From NCBI RefSeq assembly GCF_019510245.1, contig NZ_JAEKKT010000136.1, positions 1-64,000 on the forward strand: DNA of 64,000 nucleotides. The letters are read 5' to 3'. Below the pieces are notes generated by a model. It was not told where the DNA came from and did no database searches. It was given only the letters and a program-made list of their open reading frames with translations. The number at the start of each line of letters is the position of its first letter. The stretch's first letter is position 1. Positions 54,575 through 63,010 of the stretch are shown here, in pieces. The DNA is from Streptomyces sp. Lineage in GTDB: Bacteria; Actinomycetota; Actinomycetes; Streptomycetales; Streptomycetaceae. A program made the translations under genes and the position numbers.

Positions 54575-55552
54575 GTGGTCAAGCTCTCCGTCATCGTGCC
54601 GTTCTACAACGTGCAGCAATACGCGCCCGACACCCTGAGGAGCCTGCGCGCGAACGCGCGTGAGGACTTCGAATTCATTCTCGTCGACGACTGCTCGACC
54701 GACGGGACACCAGAGATTCTCGCGCGGGCCGAGCGCGAGCTCCCCGGTGCGGTCCATGTCAGACACGAGCTGAACGGAGGGCTGGCCACCGCGCGCAACA
54801 CCGGCATCGACAGAGCGCGCGGCGAGTACGTGACCTTCCTGGACGGCGACGACTGGCTGGCGCCGGGCTACTACCCGCAACTGGTGGACGCGATCGAGTC
54901 GCTGGGCTGCGACTTCGTCCGTACCGACCATGTCCAGTGCACCGCGCGCGCCCGGATCGTGACGCGGGTGCCGGTCGGCCGCCGGAACGTCGTGATGAAC
55001 CCGCGGGACGCCATCCTGCCCGCCGACCGGTCCACATCCGTCGACTACGCGTACGCATGGGCGGGCGTCTACCACCGCCGTCTGGTGGACAAGGGGCTCG
55101 TGCATTTCACGGACGGACTGCGCACGGCCGAGGACCGGCCGTGGATCTGGAAGCTGCACCGGGAAGCCGGGTCCTTCGCGGCGGTGAACCTGCTCGGCGT
55201 CTTCTACCGGCGTGGCGTAGCCTCTTCACTCACACAGATCGGCGACGTCCGTCAGCTCGATTTCATTCGCGCGTTCGACCAGGTGATCGAGGAAACGGCA
55301 CAGGACGCCGACGCGAAGGAACTCCTGCCGAAGGCCGTCCGCACGTATTGCGCCATCATTTCCCATCACCTGGGATCCATCGAAAGGTTCGAGCCCGCGG
55401 TGGCGAAGAAGCTGAAATCCATGAGTGCGGCCGCACTGCGGCGCATGCCGCAGGACGTGCTGGACGAGGCCCTGGACTCCATGGACCTCCAGCGCGCCAC
55501 CAAGCTGCGCCGGCTGCGCCGCCGTCCCGCCCCCGCGGGAGCCGCCGCGTGA
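54575..55552 (+). CDS. Family 2 glycosyltransferase
   Basis: GT-A enzyme of 325 aa. VVKLSVIVPFYNVQQYAPDT, FEFILVDDCSTDGTPEILAR, GGLATARNTGIDRARGEYVT, then FLDGDDWLAPGYYPQLVDAI with the DGD metal motif, and RTAEDRPWIWKLHREAGSF for the acceptor/ED motif. The C terminus is Arg-rich. Start GTG at 54575, with TAACGT 7 nt upstream (54562-54567), so the message may be leaderless. GTGA-coupled to the next gene. Related enzymes build glycerol- or sugar-phosphate cell-wall polymers. Confidence 0.92.
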   Translation: MVKLSVIVPFYNVQQYAPDTLRSLRANAREDFEFILVDDCSTDGTPEILARAERELPGAVHVRHELNGGLATARNTGIDRARGEYVTFLDGDDWLAPGYYPQLVDAIESLGCDFVRTDHVQCTARARIVTRVPVGRRNVVMNPRDAILPADRSTSVDYAYAWAGVYHRRLVDKGLVHFTDGLRTAEDRPWIWKLHREAGSFAAVNLLGVFYRRGVASSLTQIGDVRQLDFIRAFDQVIEETAQDADAKELLPKAVRTYCAIISHHLGSIERFEPAVAKKLKSMSAAALRRMPQDVLDEALDSMDLQRATKLRRLRRRPAPAGAAA

Positions 55553-56883
55553 CCACCCAGATCTTCCAGGCGTCCACCCTCTACGGCACGGCCACCCTCG
55601 CCGCCGCCCTGGACTCCGGCGCCTTCCGCCCGGCCGACCGGCGCATCCTGCTGGTCTGCAACAACGCGGCGACCCCCGAGACCACCCCGGGCCTGGACGA
55701 GGCGCCCGGCTTCGAGCGGCTGCGCGACCGCTTCGACGACGTGATCTCGTACAACGAGACGATCTTCCCGTTCCACCCCGGCGGCTGGGCCCCGCGCATT
55801 GAGGACTTCCCGCTGTGGGAACGCTTCCTGCGCCACGAGTGGCAGCTGGGCGACGACGACGTCGAGTTCGCCGTCGAGTCGATCCAGGTCAACCCCTCGC
55901 AGAGCCTCACCCAGATCTTCACCGGCGCCCCGGTCACGGTCTACGCCGACGGCCTGATGAGCTACGGCCCGACCCGCAACAAGATCGACCCGCTGGTCGG
56001 CACCCGCGTCGACCGGGTCCTCCACCTCGACCTGGTGCCCGGCCTGAAGCCGATGCTGCTCACCGAGTTCGGTGTCGAGGGCGAGGTCGTGCCGACCGCG
56101 GCGTTCACCAAGGTGCTCGCGGAACTGGCGCCCGGCGGCGACGAACTGCCCGAGATCGAGGAACCGGCCCTGCTGCTGGGCCAGTACCTCTCCGCGCTGG
56201 AGATCCTCACCCCGGAGCAGGAGGAGAACCTGCACGTCCGGATGTTGAAGGGCGCCGTCCAGCTCGGCCACACCAAGGTCGTGTTCAAGCCGCACCCCTC
56301 CGCCCCGGCCCGGTTCGCCCGGACCCTGGAGCAGGAGGCCGAGAAGCTCGAGGTCGACCTCACGGTCCTGGACACCACCGTCCTCGCCGAGGTGCTCTAC
56401 CAGCGAATGCGCCCCGCCCTGGTGGTCGGCTGCTTCTCCACCGCGCTGCTCACCGCGTCCGCGCTGTACGGCCTGCCGACCGCCCGCATCGGCACCGACA
56501 CGCTCCTCGACAAGCTCACGCCGTACGAGAACAGCAACCGCGTCCCGGTCACCGTCGTCGACGCGCTGGTGCCCGAGCTCAGCGACCGCAAGGCGGTCGA
56601 GGAGCAGCGCCCGCGGATGAGCGTCGAGGCGCTCGGCGAGCTGATCCGCGCGGTGGGCTTCGCCATGCAGCCGAAGATCTACCCGCAGCTGCGCGGGGAG
56701 ACCGAGCGCTATCTGACGAAGCACCTCAGCGACACCACCATCCGTTACTTCAAGCGCAAGCGTCTGACCTCGCTGGGGCTGCCCGGTGGGGTGCCCGCGC
56801 AGCTGGCGTTCCTGCCGCGCAACGCGACGGTGCGGCGGATGGCTCGCAAGGCGCGTAATCTGCGGCGGGTTGTGCGGAAGTAG
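55549..56883 (+). CDS. Alpha-2,8-polysialyltransferase-family protein
   Basis: Protein of 444 aa of the Pfam POLYSIALYLTRANSFERASE-like group: IFQASTLYGTATLAAALDSG at the start, VTVYADGLMSYGPTRNKIDP, LLGQYLSALEILTPEQEENL, and the CMP-binding region TKVVFKPHPSAPARFARTLE (KPHP), then LVVGCFSTALLTASALYGLP (S-T-A motif). Its KPHP and S/T-rich motifs are those shared by bacterial poly- and oligosialyltransferases. It is coexpressed with the GT2. Likely role: transfer or polymerisation of Kdn made by NeuB/NeuA. Confidence 0.88.
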   Translation: MTTQIFQASTLYGTATLAAALDSGAFRPADRRILLVCNNAATPETTPGLDEAPGFERLRDRFDDVISYNETIFPFHPGGWAPRIEDFPLWERFLRHEWQLGDDDVEFAVESIQVNPSQSLTQIFTGAPVTVYADGLMSYGPTRNKIDPLVGTRVDRVLHLDLVPGLKPMLLTEFGVEGEVVPTAAFTKVLAELAPGGDELPEIEEPALLLGQYLSALEILTPEQEENLHVRMLKGAVQLGHTKVVFKPHPSAPARFARTLEQEAEKLEVDLTVLDTTVLAEVLYQRMRPALVVGCFSTALLTASALYGLPTARIGTDTLLDKLTPYENSNRVPVTVVDALVPELSDRKAVEEQRPRMSVEALGELIRAVGFAMQPKIYPQLRGETERYLTKHLSDTTIRYFKRKRLTSLGLPGGVPAQLAFLPRNATVRRMARKARNLRRVVRK

Positions 56884-56904
56884 GTTCCGTGTCCTTTTCG
56901 GCTG

Positions 56905-56952
56905 CGGCGCCGTCGTGGCTGGTCGCGCAGTTCCTCCCCTTACGGGGCGCTG
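56905..56952. repeat. Dispersed 3'-end repeat, short copy
   Basis: GCGCCGTCGTGGCTGGTCGC, GCAGTTCCTCCCCTTACGGG, GCGC: the same order as other copies but without the AGCGCCCC left arm. It lies just after the polysialyltransferase-like gene. Confidence 0.75.
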
Positions 56953-56966
56953 ACGTACCGCTTCTC

Positions 56967-57003
56967 GAAGGGGCGGGTCCCGATCATGGGGACCCGCCCC
57001 TTC
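56967..57003. terminator. Bidirectional hairpin terminator between convergent glycosyltransferase genes
   Basis: GAAGGGGCGGGTCCC (56967-56981) pairs with GGGACCCGCCCCTTC (56989-57003), 5 bp before the stop of the reverse-strand gene. Confidence 0.85.
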
Positions 57004-57007
57004 GGGG

Positions 57008-59326
57008 TTACCGGCCCAGGATCTTCTTGATCGTGGCCGCGTTCTCCTGGGTGACCTTCCACAGCTGTTCCTGCCGGTCGTGCACGTCGGCGACGGTGCG
57101 GCTGTGGTTGTCGAGGATGCCGATCGCGCGCTCGGTGAGGATGTCGCCGAGGTTCTTCTCGTGCACCGAGACACCCCACTCGGGCCGCTCGATGTCGTTC
57201 AGGAAGTACGCCATCTTCGGGTGCGAGATCAGCGAGACGATCGGCGTGCCGACCCCGAACGGGATCATGCCGGCGTGCCCGCGCATGCCGATGACCAGGC
57301 GGGTCTTGGCGTACGTCTCGCGGATCTCGTCGTTGGAGAAGTCGTACATCGGGATCACCGGCAGCGAGATGCCGTGCTCGCGGCGCAGGTCGAAGGCGAT
57401 CTTCTCGTCGTCGAGGGAGTGCGCCACGCACTTGACCTCGGTGTGCTCGCCGATCTTGCGGACGGCCTTGGCCATCTCGGCGAGGAAGTGGGCGTAGTCG
57501 TGGCCGAAGCGCAGCCCCGCACGGTCGTAGGCCGCGTTGAGCATGACCGTGTCCTCGCGGTACGCCGGGTCGGTCCAGCCGGTCACCAGCTGGCGCATGA
57601 CCGTGGTGGGGCAGGGCTGGAAGACGACCTTGTCCTGGAGCTCCGGCGGGAGCATGCCGCGGACCTTGGCGATGGAGCCGTGGTTGCGCAGGCCGAAGAA
57701 GGAGGACTTCTCGACCAGCAGCCGCAGGCTTTCGTTGAACCGCTGGGCGCGGTAGGACTGGCCGTCGAAGGCGTTGAAGCCGACCGCGTAGATCATGATC
57801 GGGACGTCGATGGCGCGCAGGTGCTCGTCCGGGACGTTCCACTGCCAGGCGCTGTTGCCGTTGGGCATGGTGTCCGGGATGAACAGCCCGCCGCCGCCGA
57901 TGACCAGGCCCCGGCGGGCGTTGACGCGCTCGAGGGCCGCCTTGTCGAAGTAGCGGTGGGCGTGGACGGAGTGCCAGCGCCGGGAGGTGGTGTCCGGGCC
58001 GAAGCCGAGCCGGACGGTCTCCGGGAGCAGCTTGTCGCCCGCGTTGCCCTGCCGGTCCATGTAGAAGGCCACGTGCGCCAGCTGGTCCTCGGCGCTGCCC
58101 TGCTCCTGGGAGGGGACGGCGGCCGCGCGCTGGGCCCACAGGCGGCTGGAGCGGTGCGTGGGGTCGACGGTGAGGCCGGCGGTGGCGTACCGGAGGGCCT
58201 CGGTGTTGTCGCCGTTCACCCAGGCGATCTGGGCGAGCCGGGCGAAGGCGGTCGCGGCCCGGTTGGGGGCGGCGGTGGCGAGCAGCAGCTGGGTCTTGGC
58301 CTCCTCGTAGCGGGAGACGCTCATCAGGGCGTGCCCGAGGACCTCGTGCGGCCAGGCCTCGTCCAGCGGGATGTGGACGCTGCTCATGACGTCGACGGCG
58401 TCCTGGTAGTCGCCGGCCGCGATGTGCGCGGCGGCCACCTTGCGGGCGATCTCGACGTCACCGGTGCGCTTGACGTGCGGGGTGCCGAAGTGGACGACCA
58501 GGTCGTGGTGGAGGCCGCCGGAGGAGGCGAAGTAGGCCGCGTGGAACTCGGCGCCGGTCATGTCGAACTCGCGCCAGCGGTCCTCGGCCTGCGCGTAGCC
58601 GCTCTCGCCGCCCTGCCAGGGCTTGTGGCGCCCGGTGAAGTGCAGGATCTTGGTGTCCTCGGGGACCGGGAGGTCGCCGGAGAGCCGCCGCTTGACGAAG
58701 TTGTACTTGGCGTCGAGGCGGACGAAGTCCCCGTCCAGGACGGCGTTCAGGATGCCCTGGTCGTGCTTGTCCAGCTCGTAGTCGCCGCTGCGCCCGGTCT
58801 TGTCGATCTTCGCGCAGAACTCGTCGGACAGGTACTCCTTCTGGATCACCAGAAGACCGGAGTTCAGCTTGTGCTGACCGTAGAAGAACTGCGGGACGGC
58901 CGCGAGCCCCTCGCGCAGTTCCAGGAGCTCGCCGAGACCACCGAGGACGACCATGTCGGTGTCCAGGGTGATGACCGTGTCGTAGTCGCGCAGCCGGAAG
59001 ATGTCGAGGATGAAGTACGCCTTGCGGACCAGGTAGTTGTCCTGGTCTCCCTTGACGTACGAGTCGTAGTGCGTGTCGTTGACCCGCTGGAGCACGATGC
59101 GCGGGTGCAGGGCGCGGATCTTGGCGATGGAGGCCGGGCGCAGGTCGTCGTAGAGCACGACGAAGTCCTCGCAGACGCCCGGGTTGGACAGGGCGAGGCT
59201 GCGCAGCAGGACCAGGAAGCCGGGCAGGTAGTTCTCGTCCACGTAGGACGCGAACGCGATCCGGCGCTTCTTGGTGAGGGCGCTGGCGTCGGTGTTCGGT
59301 ATCGCCGAGGTGAAGGTGGTCGTCAT
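57008..59326 (-). CDS. GT8 glycosyltransferase-TPR-polysaccharide pyruvyltransferase fusion
   Basis: Three-part protein of 772 aa. Residues about 15-290 are a GT8 domain: RRIAFASYVDENYLPGFLVL, DTVITLDTDMVVLGGLGELL (DxD), KLNSGLLVIQKEYLSD and ILHFTGRHKPWQ. Residues about 310-430 are TPR-like helices (EVLGHALMSVSRYEEAKTQL, FARLAQIAWVNGDNTEALRY). Residues about 445-772 are a polysaccharide pyruvyltransferase (CsaB-like) domain: YMDRQGNAGDKLLPETVRLG, GGGGLFIPDTMPNGNS, LVIGMRGHAGMIPFGVGTPI. It probably adds a sugar and then a pyruvate ketal to a wall polymer. ATGA overlap with the upstream gene. Confidence 0.88.
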   Translation of the reverse strand: MTTTFTSAIPNTDASALTKKRRIAFASYVDENYLPGFLVLLRSLALSNPGVCEDFVVLYDDLRPASIAKIRALHPRIVLQRVNDTHYDSYVKGDQDNYLVRKAYFILDIFRLRDYDTVITLDTDMVVLGGLGELLELREGLAAVPQFFYGQHKLNSGLLVIQKEYLSDEFCAKIDKTGRSGDYELDKHDQGILNAVLDGDFVRLDAKYNFVKRRLSGDLPVPEDTKILHFTGRHKPWQGGESGYAQAEDRWREFDMTGAEFHAAYFASSGGLHHDLVVHFGTPHVKRTGDVEIARKVAAAHIAAGDYQDAVDVMSSVHIPLDEAWPHEVLGHALMSVSRYEEAKTQLLLATAAPNRAATAFARLAQIAWVNGDNTEALRYATAGLTVDPTHRSSRLWAQRAAAVPSQEQGSAEDQLAHVAFYMDRQGNAGDKLLPETVRLGFGPDTTSRRWHSVHAHRYFDKAALERVNARRGLVIGGGGLFIPDTMPNGNSAWQWNVPDEHLRAIDVPIMIYAVGFNAFDGQSYRAQRFNESLRLLVEKSSFFGLRNHGSIAKVRGMLPPELQDKVVFQPCPTTVMRQLVTGWTDPAYREDTVMLNAAYDRAGLRFGHDYAHFLAEMAKAVRKIGEHTEVKCVAHSLDDEKIAFDLRREHGISLPVIPMYDFSNDEIRETYAKTRLVIGMRGHAGMIPFGVGTPIVSLISHPKMAYFLNDIERPEWGVSVHEKNLGDILTERAIGILDNHSRTVADVHDRQEQLWKVTQENAATIKKILGR

Positions 59327-60783
59327 CGCAGGGAGATCCTCATGTCGGTCACGCTCTGGGCCCGCTGCATGACCCAATCCTTCTCGCTGGTGTATTCGTG
59401 CACGGAGGTGATGGCCAGCTTCATGGCCTCCTGCACGCGGTAGGCGCCGCTCTCGTAGAAGTCGAAGCCGATGAGGTCCAGGGTCGGGCTGACGTCCAGG
59501 AAGTCCAGCAGCCAGAGCATGTTGAACCCGGAGGTCGGGATGCCCGACCAGGTGTCGGTGCCGATCTGCCCGATGTTCCGCATCGGCCAGCGCAGCGACT
59601 CGTCGCCGAGGTACTTCTGGGCGCCGGGCACCAGCTTGTTGCGCAGCGAGTGCTTCCAGTCGCCCGAGACGCCGCCGAAGATCAGCCGGGTGGTCACCGG
59701 CTTCTCCCAGTTGAAGGCGTGCTTGTGGATGCTGACGTGGATGTCGGTGCGCTCACCGGTGTGCTTCGGGTCGATCTTGTACGAGTTGAAGCGCACGACC
59801 AGGTCGTAGTCGTCGATCTGCTTGCCGATGCCGCTCGCGCCCACCCGGCCGGAGTTGGCGATCAGGCAGACCGACTTGCCGGCGATCTGGTTGCGGAACT
59901 CGCCGAGGCTGATCCACTGCACGCCGTCGACGGTCGGGTTGGCGACCGGGCCGCGCATCCGGACCCGGCGCTGCTCGGCGTAGAGCGCGACGGCCTCGGC
60001 GATGCCGGCGTCGTTGCCCTCGGCCAGGCGCAGGTCCAGGTACTGGCTGAGCAGCTCCTGCCGGTCGTTCACCGGTGCCTCGTCCTCGGCGAGGGCGAGC
60101 AGCGCGCCGACCAGGCGGGGCTCGGCGGCCCGCCAGTCGCCGACGGCGTGCAGGGCGAGGCCCTCGGCCCAGGTGGCGGTGGCGGGCCCCCGGACGTGGT
60201 CCGTGGCCGCGGGCACCTGCCGCTTGAGGAGGTCGAGCAGTTCACGTTCGCGTTCGGCGGCGCGGCGCATGCCGGATATCCGGTTGGCGACGCCGAAGCC
60301 GTCGTCGGTGGTGAGTTCCAGGTAGCGCTCGTAGGCCTCGACGGCCTCGCGCTCCTCGCCGAGGCCCTCCAGGATGCGGGCGCGCAGCCGCCACCCGGCG
60401 CGGGAGTTCTTGCGGTGGGCGAGGACGGTGTCGCTGATCACCAGGGCGAGGTTCAGCTCGTCGTTGTAACCGCACTCCAGGGCCTTGTTGGCGACCGCGA
60501 GCAGAGCGTCCAGCAGGTCGTTGTTGATCCCGCCCGAGGGGCTCGCCGCGCCCTTGACGGCGCGCTTGAGAAGCGCCGTCGCGCCGCCGGCCGAGGCGGG
60601 GGCGGGTGTGGTGGTGCCTTCCATGGCGACGACCACCAGCAGCTTGCGCAGCTGCTCCGCCAGCTCCGCGCGGCGGCGGTCGAGGCTGCCGACCACTTTG
60701 CCGCTGTGCACGGCGCAGGCGTGCAGGCAGTCGTCCAGCTCCCCTCCACGCGCAGGTGCCCGCCTGTTCTGGACCCTCGTCAT
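59323..60783 (-). CDS. TPR-like protein with C-terminal GT29-type sialyltransferase domain
   Basis: Protein of 486 aa. The N-terminal about 270 residues are helical repeats (LALVISDTVLAHRKNSRAGW, EEREAVEAYERYLELTTDDG). The C-terminal about 200 residues match the GT29 sialylmotifs: VCLIANSGRVGASGIGKQID, then DYDLVVRFNSYKIDPKHTGE (L-motif), IPTSGFNMLWLLDFLDVSPT (S-motif-like), LDLIGFDFYESGAYR and a late histidine (ITSVHEYTSEKDW). GT29 is typical of eukaryotic sialyltransferases, so a bacterial copy beside neuB/neuA points to transfer of Kdn or a related acid. SD AGGAGAG before ATG; operon with the GT8 fusion. Confidence 0.8.
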   Translation of the reverse strand: MTRVQNRRAPARGGELDDCLHACAVHSGKVVGSLDRRRAELAEQLRKLLVVVAMEGTTTPAPASAGGATALLKRAVKGAASPSGGINNDLLDALLAVANKALECGYNDELNLALVISDTVLAHRKNSRAGWRLRARILEGLGEEREAVEAYERYLELTTDDGFGVANRISGMRRAAERERELLDLLKRQVPAATDHVRGPATATWAEGLALHAVGDWRAAEPRLVGALLALAEDEAPVNDRQELLSQYLDLRLAEGNDAGIAEAVALYAEQRRVRMRGPVANPTVDGVQWISLGEFRNQIAGKSVCLIANSGRVGASGIGKQIDDYDLVVRFNSYKIDPKHTGERTDIHVSIHKHAFNWEKPVTTRLIFGGVSGDWKHSLRNKLVPGAQKYLGDESLRWPMRNIGQIGTDTWSGIPTSGFNMLWLLDFLDVSPTLDLIGFDFYESGAYRVQEAMKLAITSVHEYTSEKDWVMQRAQSVTDMRISLR

Positions 60784-60874
60784 AGCTCTCCTGATTTTGC
60801 CAAGCAAAGCTTGTGTAACGGCTGTGTGTGGTGGGGTGACCCGCACCGGGGGGATGGATGGAGAAACTAGGAAG

Positions 60875-60896
60875 CCAAAACGACCATATGGTTAAC
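60875..60896 (-). promoter_or_regulatory. PHO-box-like element upstream of GT29-type operon
   Basis: The reverse strand reads GTTAACC-ATAT, GGTCGTT-TTGG, two 11-nt units resembling the element at 54406-54438. It shares GGCTTCCTAG directly downstream with that promoter. 60784-61045 holds no gene. Confidence 0.5.
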
Positions 60897-61045
60897 GACC
60901 TGCGACAGGTAAGAGAATGGTCAGTAGGTTCACCGCACACTTTCTATGATTCCCCCAGGTGACGGTATGGGACTTCGCACGTCCCGGGGACCGTCCGAAC
61001 AGATCGGATGATTAGCGGTCCGGTCCCGGGTAGGCGTCTCGGACC

Positions 61046-62176
61046 ATGTCACTCGCGACCCCCACACTGGCGCCCTCGCCTGCGAAGATCCCGGTCGTCC
61101 CGGCCCCGCCCGGGCACCCCCGCACCCGACTGCTCGCCCTCGACGGACTGCGGCTCGCCGCCGCCCTGATGGTCTGCCTCTACCACTACGCGGGACGCGG
61201 CGGAGTCGTCTCCGCGTCCTGGCACCAGAACCCCGAACACGTCTTCCCGACCCTGTCCCGGGCGGCCGTCTACGGCTGTCTCGGCGTCGAGTTCTTCTTC
61301 GTCATCAGCGGCTTCGTGATCTGCATGAGCAGCTGGGGCCGCTCCCTCGGCGACTTCTTCCGCTCCCGCGTCGCCCGCCTCTACCCCGCCTACTGGGTCG
61401 CCCTGGTGCTGGTCACCGGGGCGTCCCTGGTCCTGCCCGCCGTCGTCCACCCGGTCCGCCTCGACGAGTTCCTGGTCAACCTGACGATGCTCCAACAGCC
61501 CATGGGCGTGCCGCGCGTGCTCGGCGTCTGCTGGACGCTCTGGGCCGAGGTCCGCTTCTACGCGCTGTTCGCGCTGGCCGTCGTCCTGCCGGGCGTCACC
61601 TACCGCAGGGTGGTGCTGTTCTGCTCGGTGTGGACCCTGGCCGCCGTCCTGTCCACCGCGGCCGGCGACGGGTCATGGGCCCAGCTGGTCGTGATGCCCC
61701 AGTACGCCCCTTACTTCATCGGCGGCCTGGCCCTCTACCTCGTCCACCGCTTCGGCAGCCGGCTGCTGCCCTGGGGCATCGTGGCGCTCTCCTGGATCCT
61801 CGGGCTGCGCACGGCCACCGAGGGGCTGTGGCACGCGGGTACCCCGCGCGACCCGTACGTCGTGATGCTCGTCGTCACCCTGGCGTTCGCCGCGGTCGCG
61901 GCGGTGGCGGCCGGCTGGACGCGCTGGGCGGCCTGGCCCTGGCTGACCACGGCCGGGGCGCTGACCTACCCCTTCTACCTGGTGCACGAGCACCTGGGCT
62001 GGTTCGTGATCCGGGTACTGCACCGGGGCTGGGGTCTGCCGCCGTGGCCCACGCTGGCGGTCACGGTGCTGGTCATGCTGGGCCTTGCCTGGCTGATCCA
62101 CCACTACGTGGAACGGCCTTTCGGTCTCCGTCTGAAAACGGCGTTGAAGGGCGACGCCGTCCCTGCGCGCCGGTAA
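61046..62176 (+). CDS. Acyltransferase family 3 membrane protein (OafA/YrhL-like)
   Basis: Membrane O-acyltransferase of 376 aa with about ten helices. RLLALDGLRLAAALMVCLYH begins the domain, with YH and the R/D motif. GVEFFFVISGFVICMSSWGR and FFRSRVARLYPAYWVALVLV carry the conserved FFxxSGF and R-x-x-R-x-x-P residues, and GALTYPFYLVHEHLGWFVIR the late Y-x-x-H. It probably acetylates or acylates an exported glycopolymer. Transcribed away from the GT29 operon. Confidence 0.92.
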   Translation: MSLATPTLAPSPAKIPVVPAPPGHPRTRLLALDGLRLAAALMVCLYHYAGRGGVVSASWHQNPEHVFPTLSRAAVYGCLGVEFFFVISGFVICMSSWGRSLGDFFRSRVARLYPAYWVALVLVTGASLVLPAVVHPVRLDEFLVNLTMLQQPMGVPRVLGVCWTLWAEVRFYALFALAVVLPGVTYRRVVLFCSVWTLAAVLSTAAGDGSWAQLVVMPQYAPYFIGGLALYLVHRFGSRLLPWGIVALSWILGLRTATEGLWHAGTPRDPYVVMLVVTLAFAAVAAVAAGWTRWAAWPWLTTAGALTYPFYLVHEHLGWFVIRVLHRGWGLPPWPTLAVTVLVMLGLAWLIHHYVERPFGLRLKTALKGDAVPARR

Positions 62177-62539
62177 GGTGCGGTGAAAGAAAATGACTTG
62201 ACTCGGCGGCCTCCTTGCTGACCCACGGCTTGTCGGCCACGCCCAGCACCCTCCTTTGCCCGGCATTTCCGGACTGGGCCGGCAACCGGATCAGCACGGT
62301 TCGCGGACCGGCGGCTATTCCGGTTCACCATTCTTTCCGCGGATTGGTCCGCATTGCACTCCGCACGCCGGGCACGACAACAGAATTCGAGCTGAATTCC
62401 ACCACACTTTCCGGTACCTGGAAGCTCTCCCTCCCATTGTCACGGGCGGCCGGTATCCGTGCTTGTGAGATCGACTTGGGCCCACCTAGCGTGAGCCCGG
62501 AACAAGCCCGGCAAGATCGAACCGAACAGAGGAGAGCTC
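62177..62539. other. Intergenic region without gene
   Basis: A 363-bp stretch of lower GC than its surroundings, containing AAGAAAATGACTTGACTCGG near 62187 and a probable promoter region before the secreted-protein gene (CACCTAGCGTGAGCC at about 62483, -10-like TAGCGT). No open frame with coding character is seen. Confidence 0.6.
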
Positions 62540-62947
62540 GTGAAGTCTCGTTTCCGCCTGTCGGCCGCTGCCGCCGCGGTGTCCCTGGCGGCGCTCGGCG
62601 CGGTGGGTATCGCCACCTCGCCCGCGTCCGCCGCGACCGGCACCTGTTTCGGATACACCGGCAACTTCAACGAATACGGCGCGGACTTCGTGGACTGGCA
62701 GTACGGGCCGGACGAATGCTTCGGCGTCGCCCCGTCGGGAACCATCTGGCACACCTGGTCGGGTGCGGGCGGCTGGAAGGAAATGCCGGGCGGCGGAAAG
62801 GCCCTGGCCACCGTCGGCTACTTCGAGTCCTCCGCCGGAAAGGCCGTCAAGGTCGTGACGGCGGCCGGCAACTACTACTGCAACTACGACGACTACGCGA
62901 CCAACACGTGGGGCGGCTGGTACCAGACGAACACCGACCACTGCTGA
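62540..62947 (+). CDS. Small secreted four-cysteine protein, unknown family
   Basis: Protein of 135 aa with signal peptide RLSAAAAAVSLAALGAVGIA, cleaved near SASA-AT. The mature part of about 103 residues is aromatic- and glycine-rich with four cysteines (GTCFGY, DECFGV, YYCNYD, terminal DHC). This suggests two disulfides and an extracellular beta-rich fold (IWHTWSGAGGWKEM, TNTWGGWYQTNTDHC). GC and codon use are slightly lower than neighbours. AGGAGAG precedes the GTG. I do not recognise a family. Confidence 0.8.
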   Translation: MKSRFRLSAAAAAVSLAALGAVGIATSPASAATGTCFGYTGNFNEYGADFVDWQYGPDECFGVAPSGTIWHTWSGAGGWKEMPGGGKALATVGYFESSAGKAVKVVTAAGNYYCNYDDYATNTWGGWYQTNTDHC

Positions 62948-62954
62948 ACCCGGC

Positions 62955-62998
62955 AATCCTGTTCCCGGGCGGTTGCACAACCGCCCGGGAACAGGATT
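62955..62998 (+). terminator. Intrinsic terminator of secreted-protein gene
   Basis: A 21-bp perfect inverted repeat (62955-62975 with 62978-62998; core CCTGTTCCCGGGCGGTTG) followed by TTTTCTG, one of the few U-tailed terminators in the window. Confidence 0.92.
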
Positions 62999-63010
62999 TT
63001 TCTGTGCCGG

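Noticed and set aside
54653..54664. AACGCGCGTGAG, similar to the nucleoside operator
   Set aside because: Lies inside the GT2 coding sequence, breaks the palindrome and reads as ordinary Ala-Arg-Glu codons.
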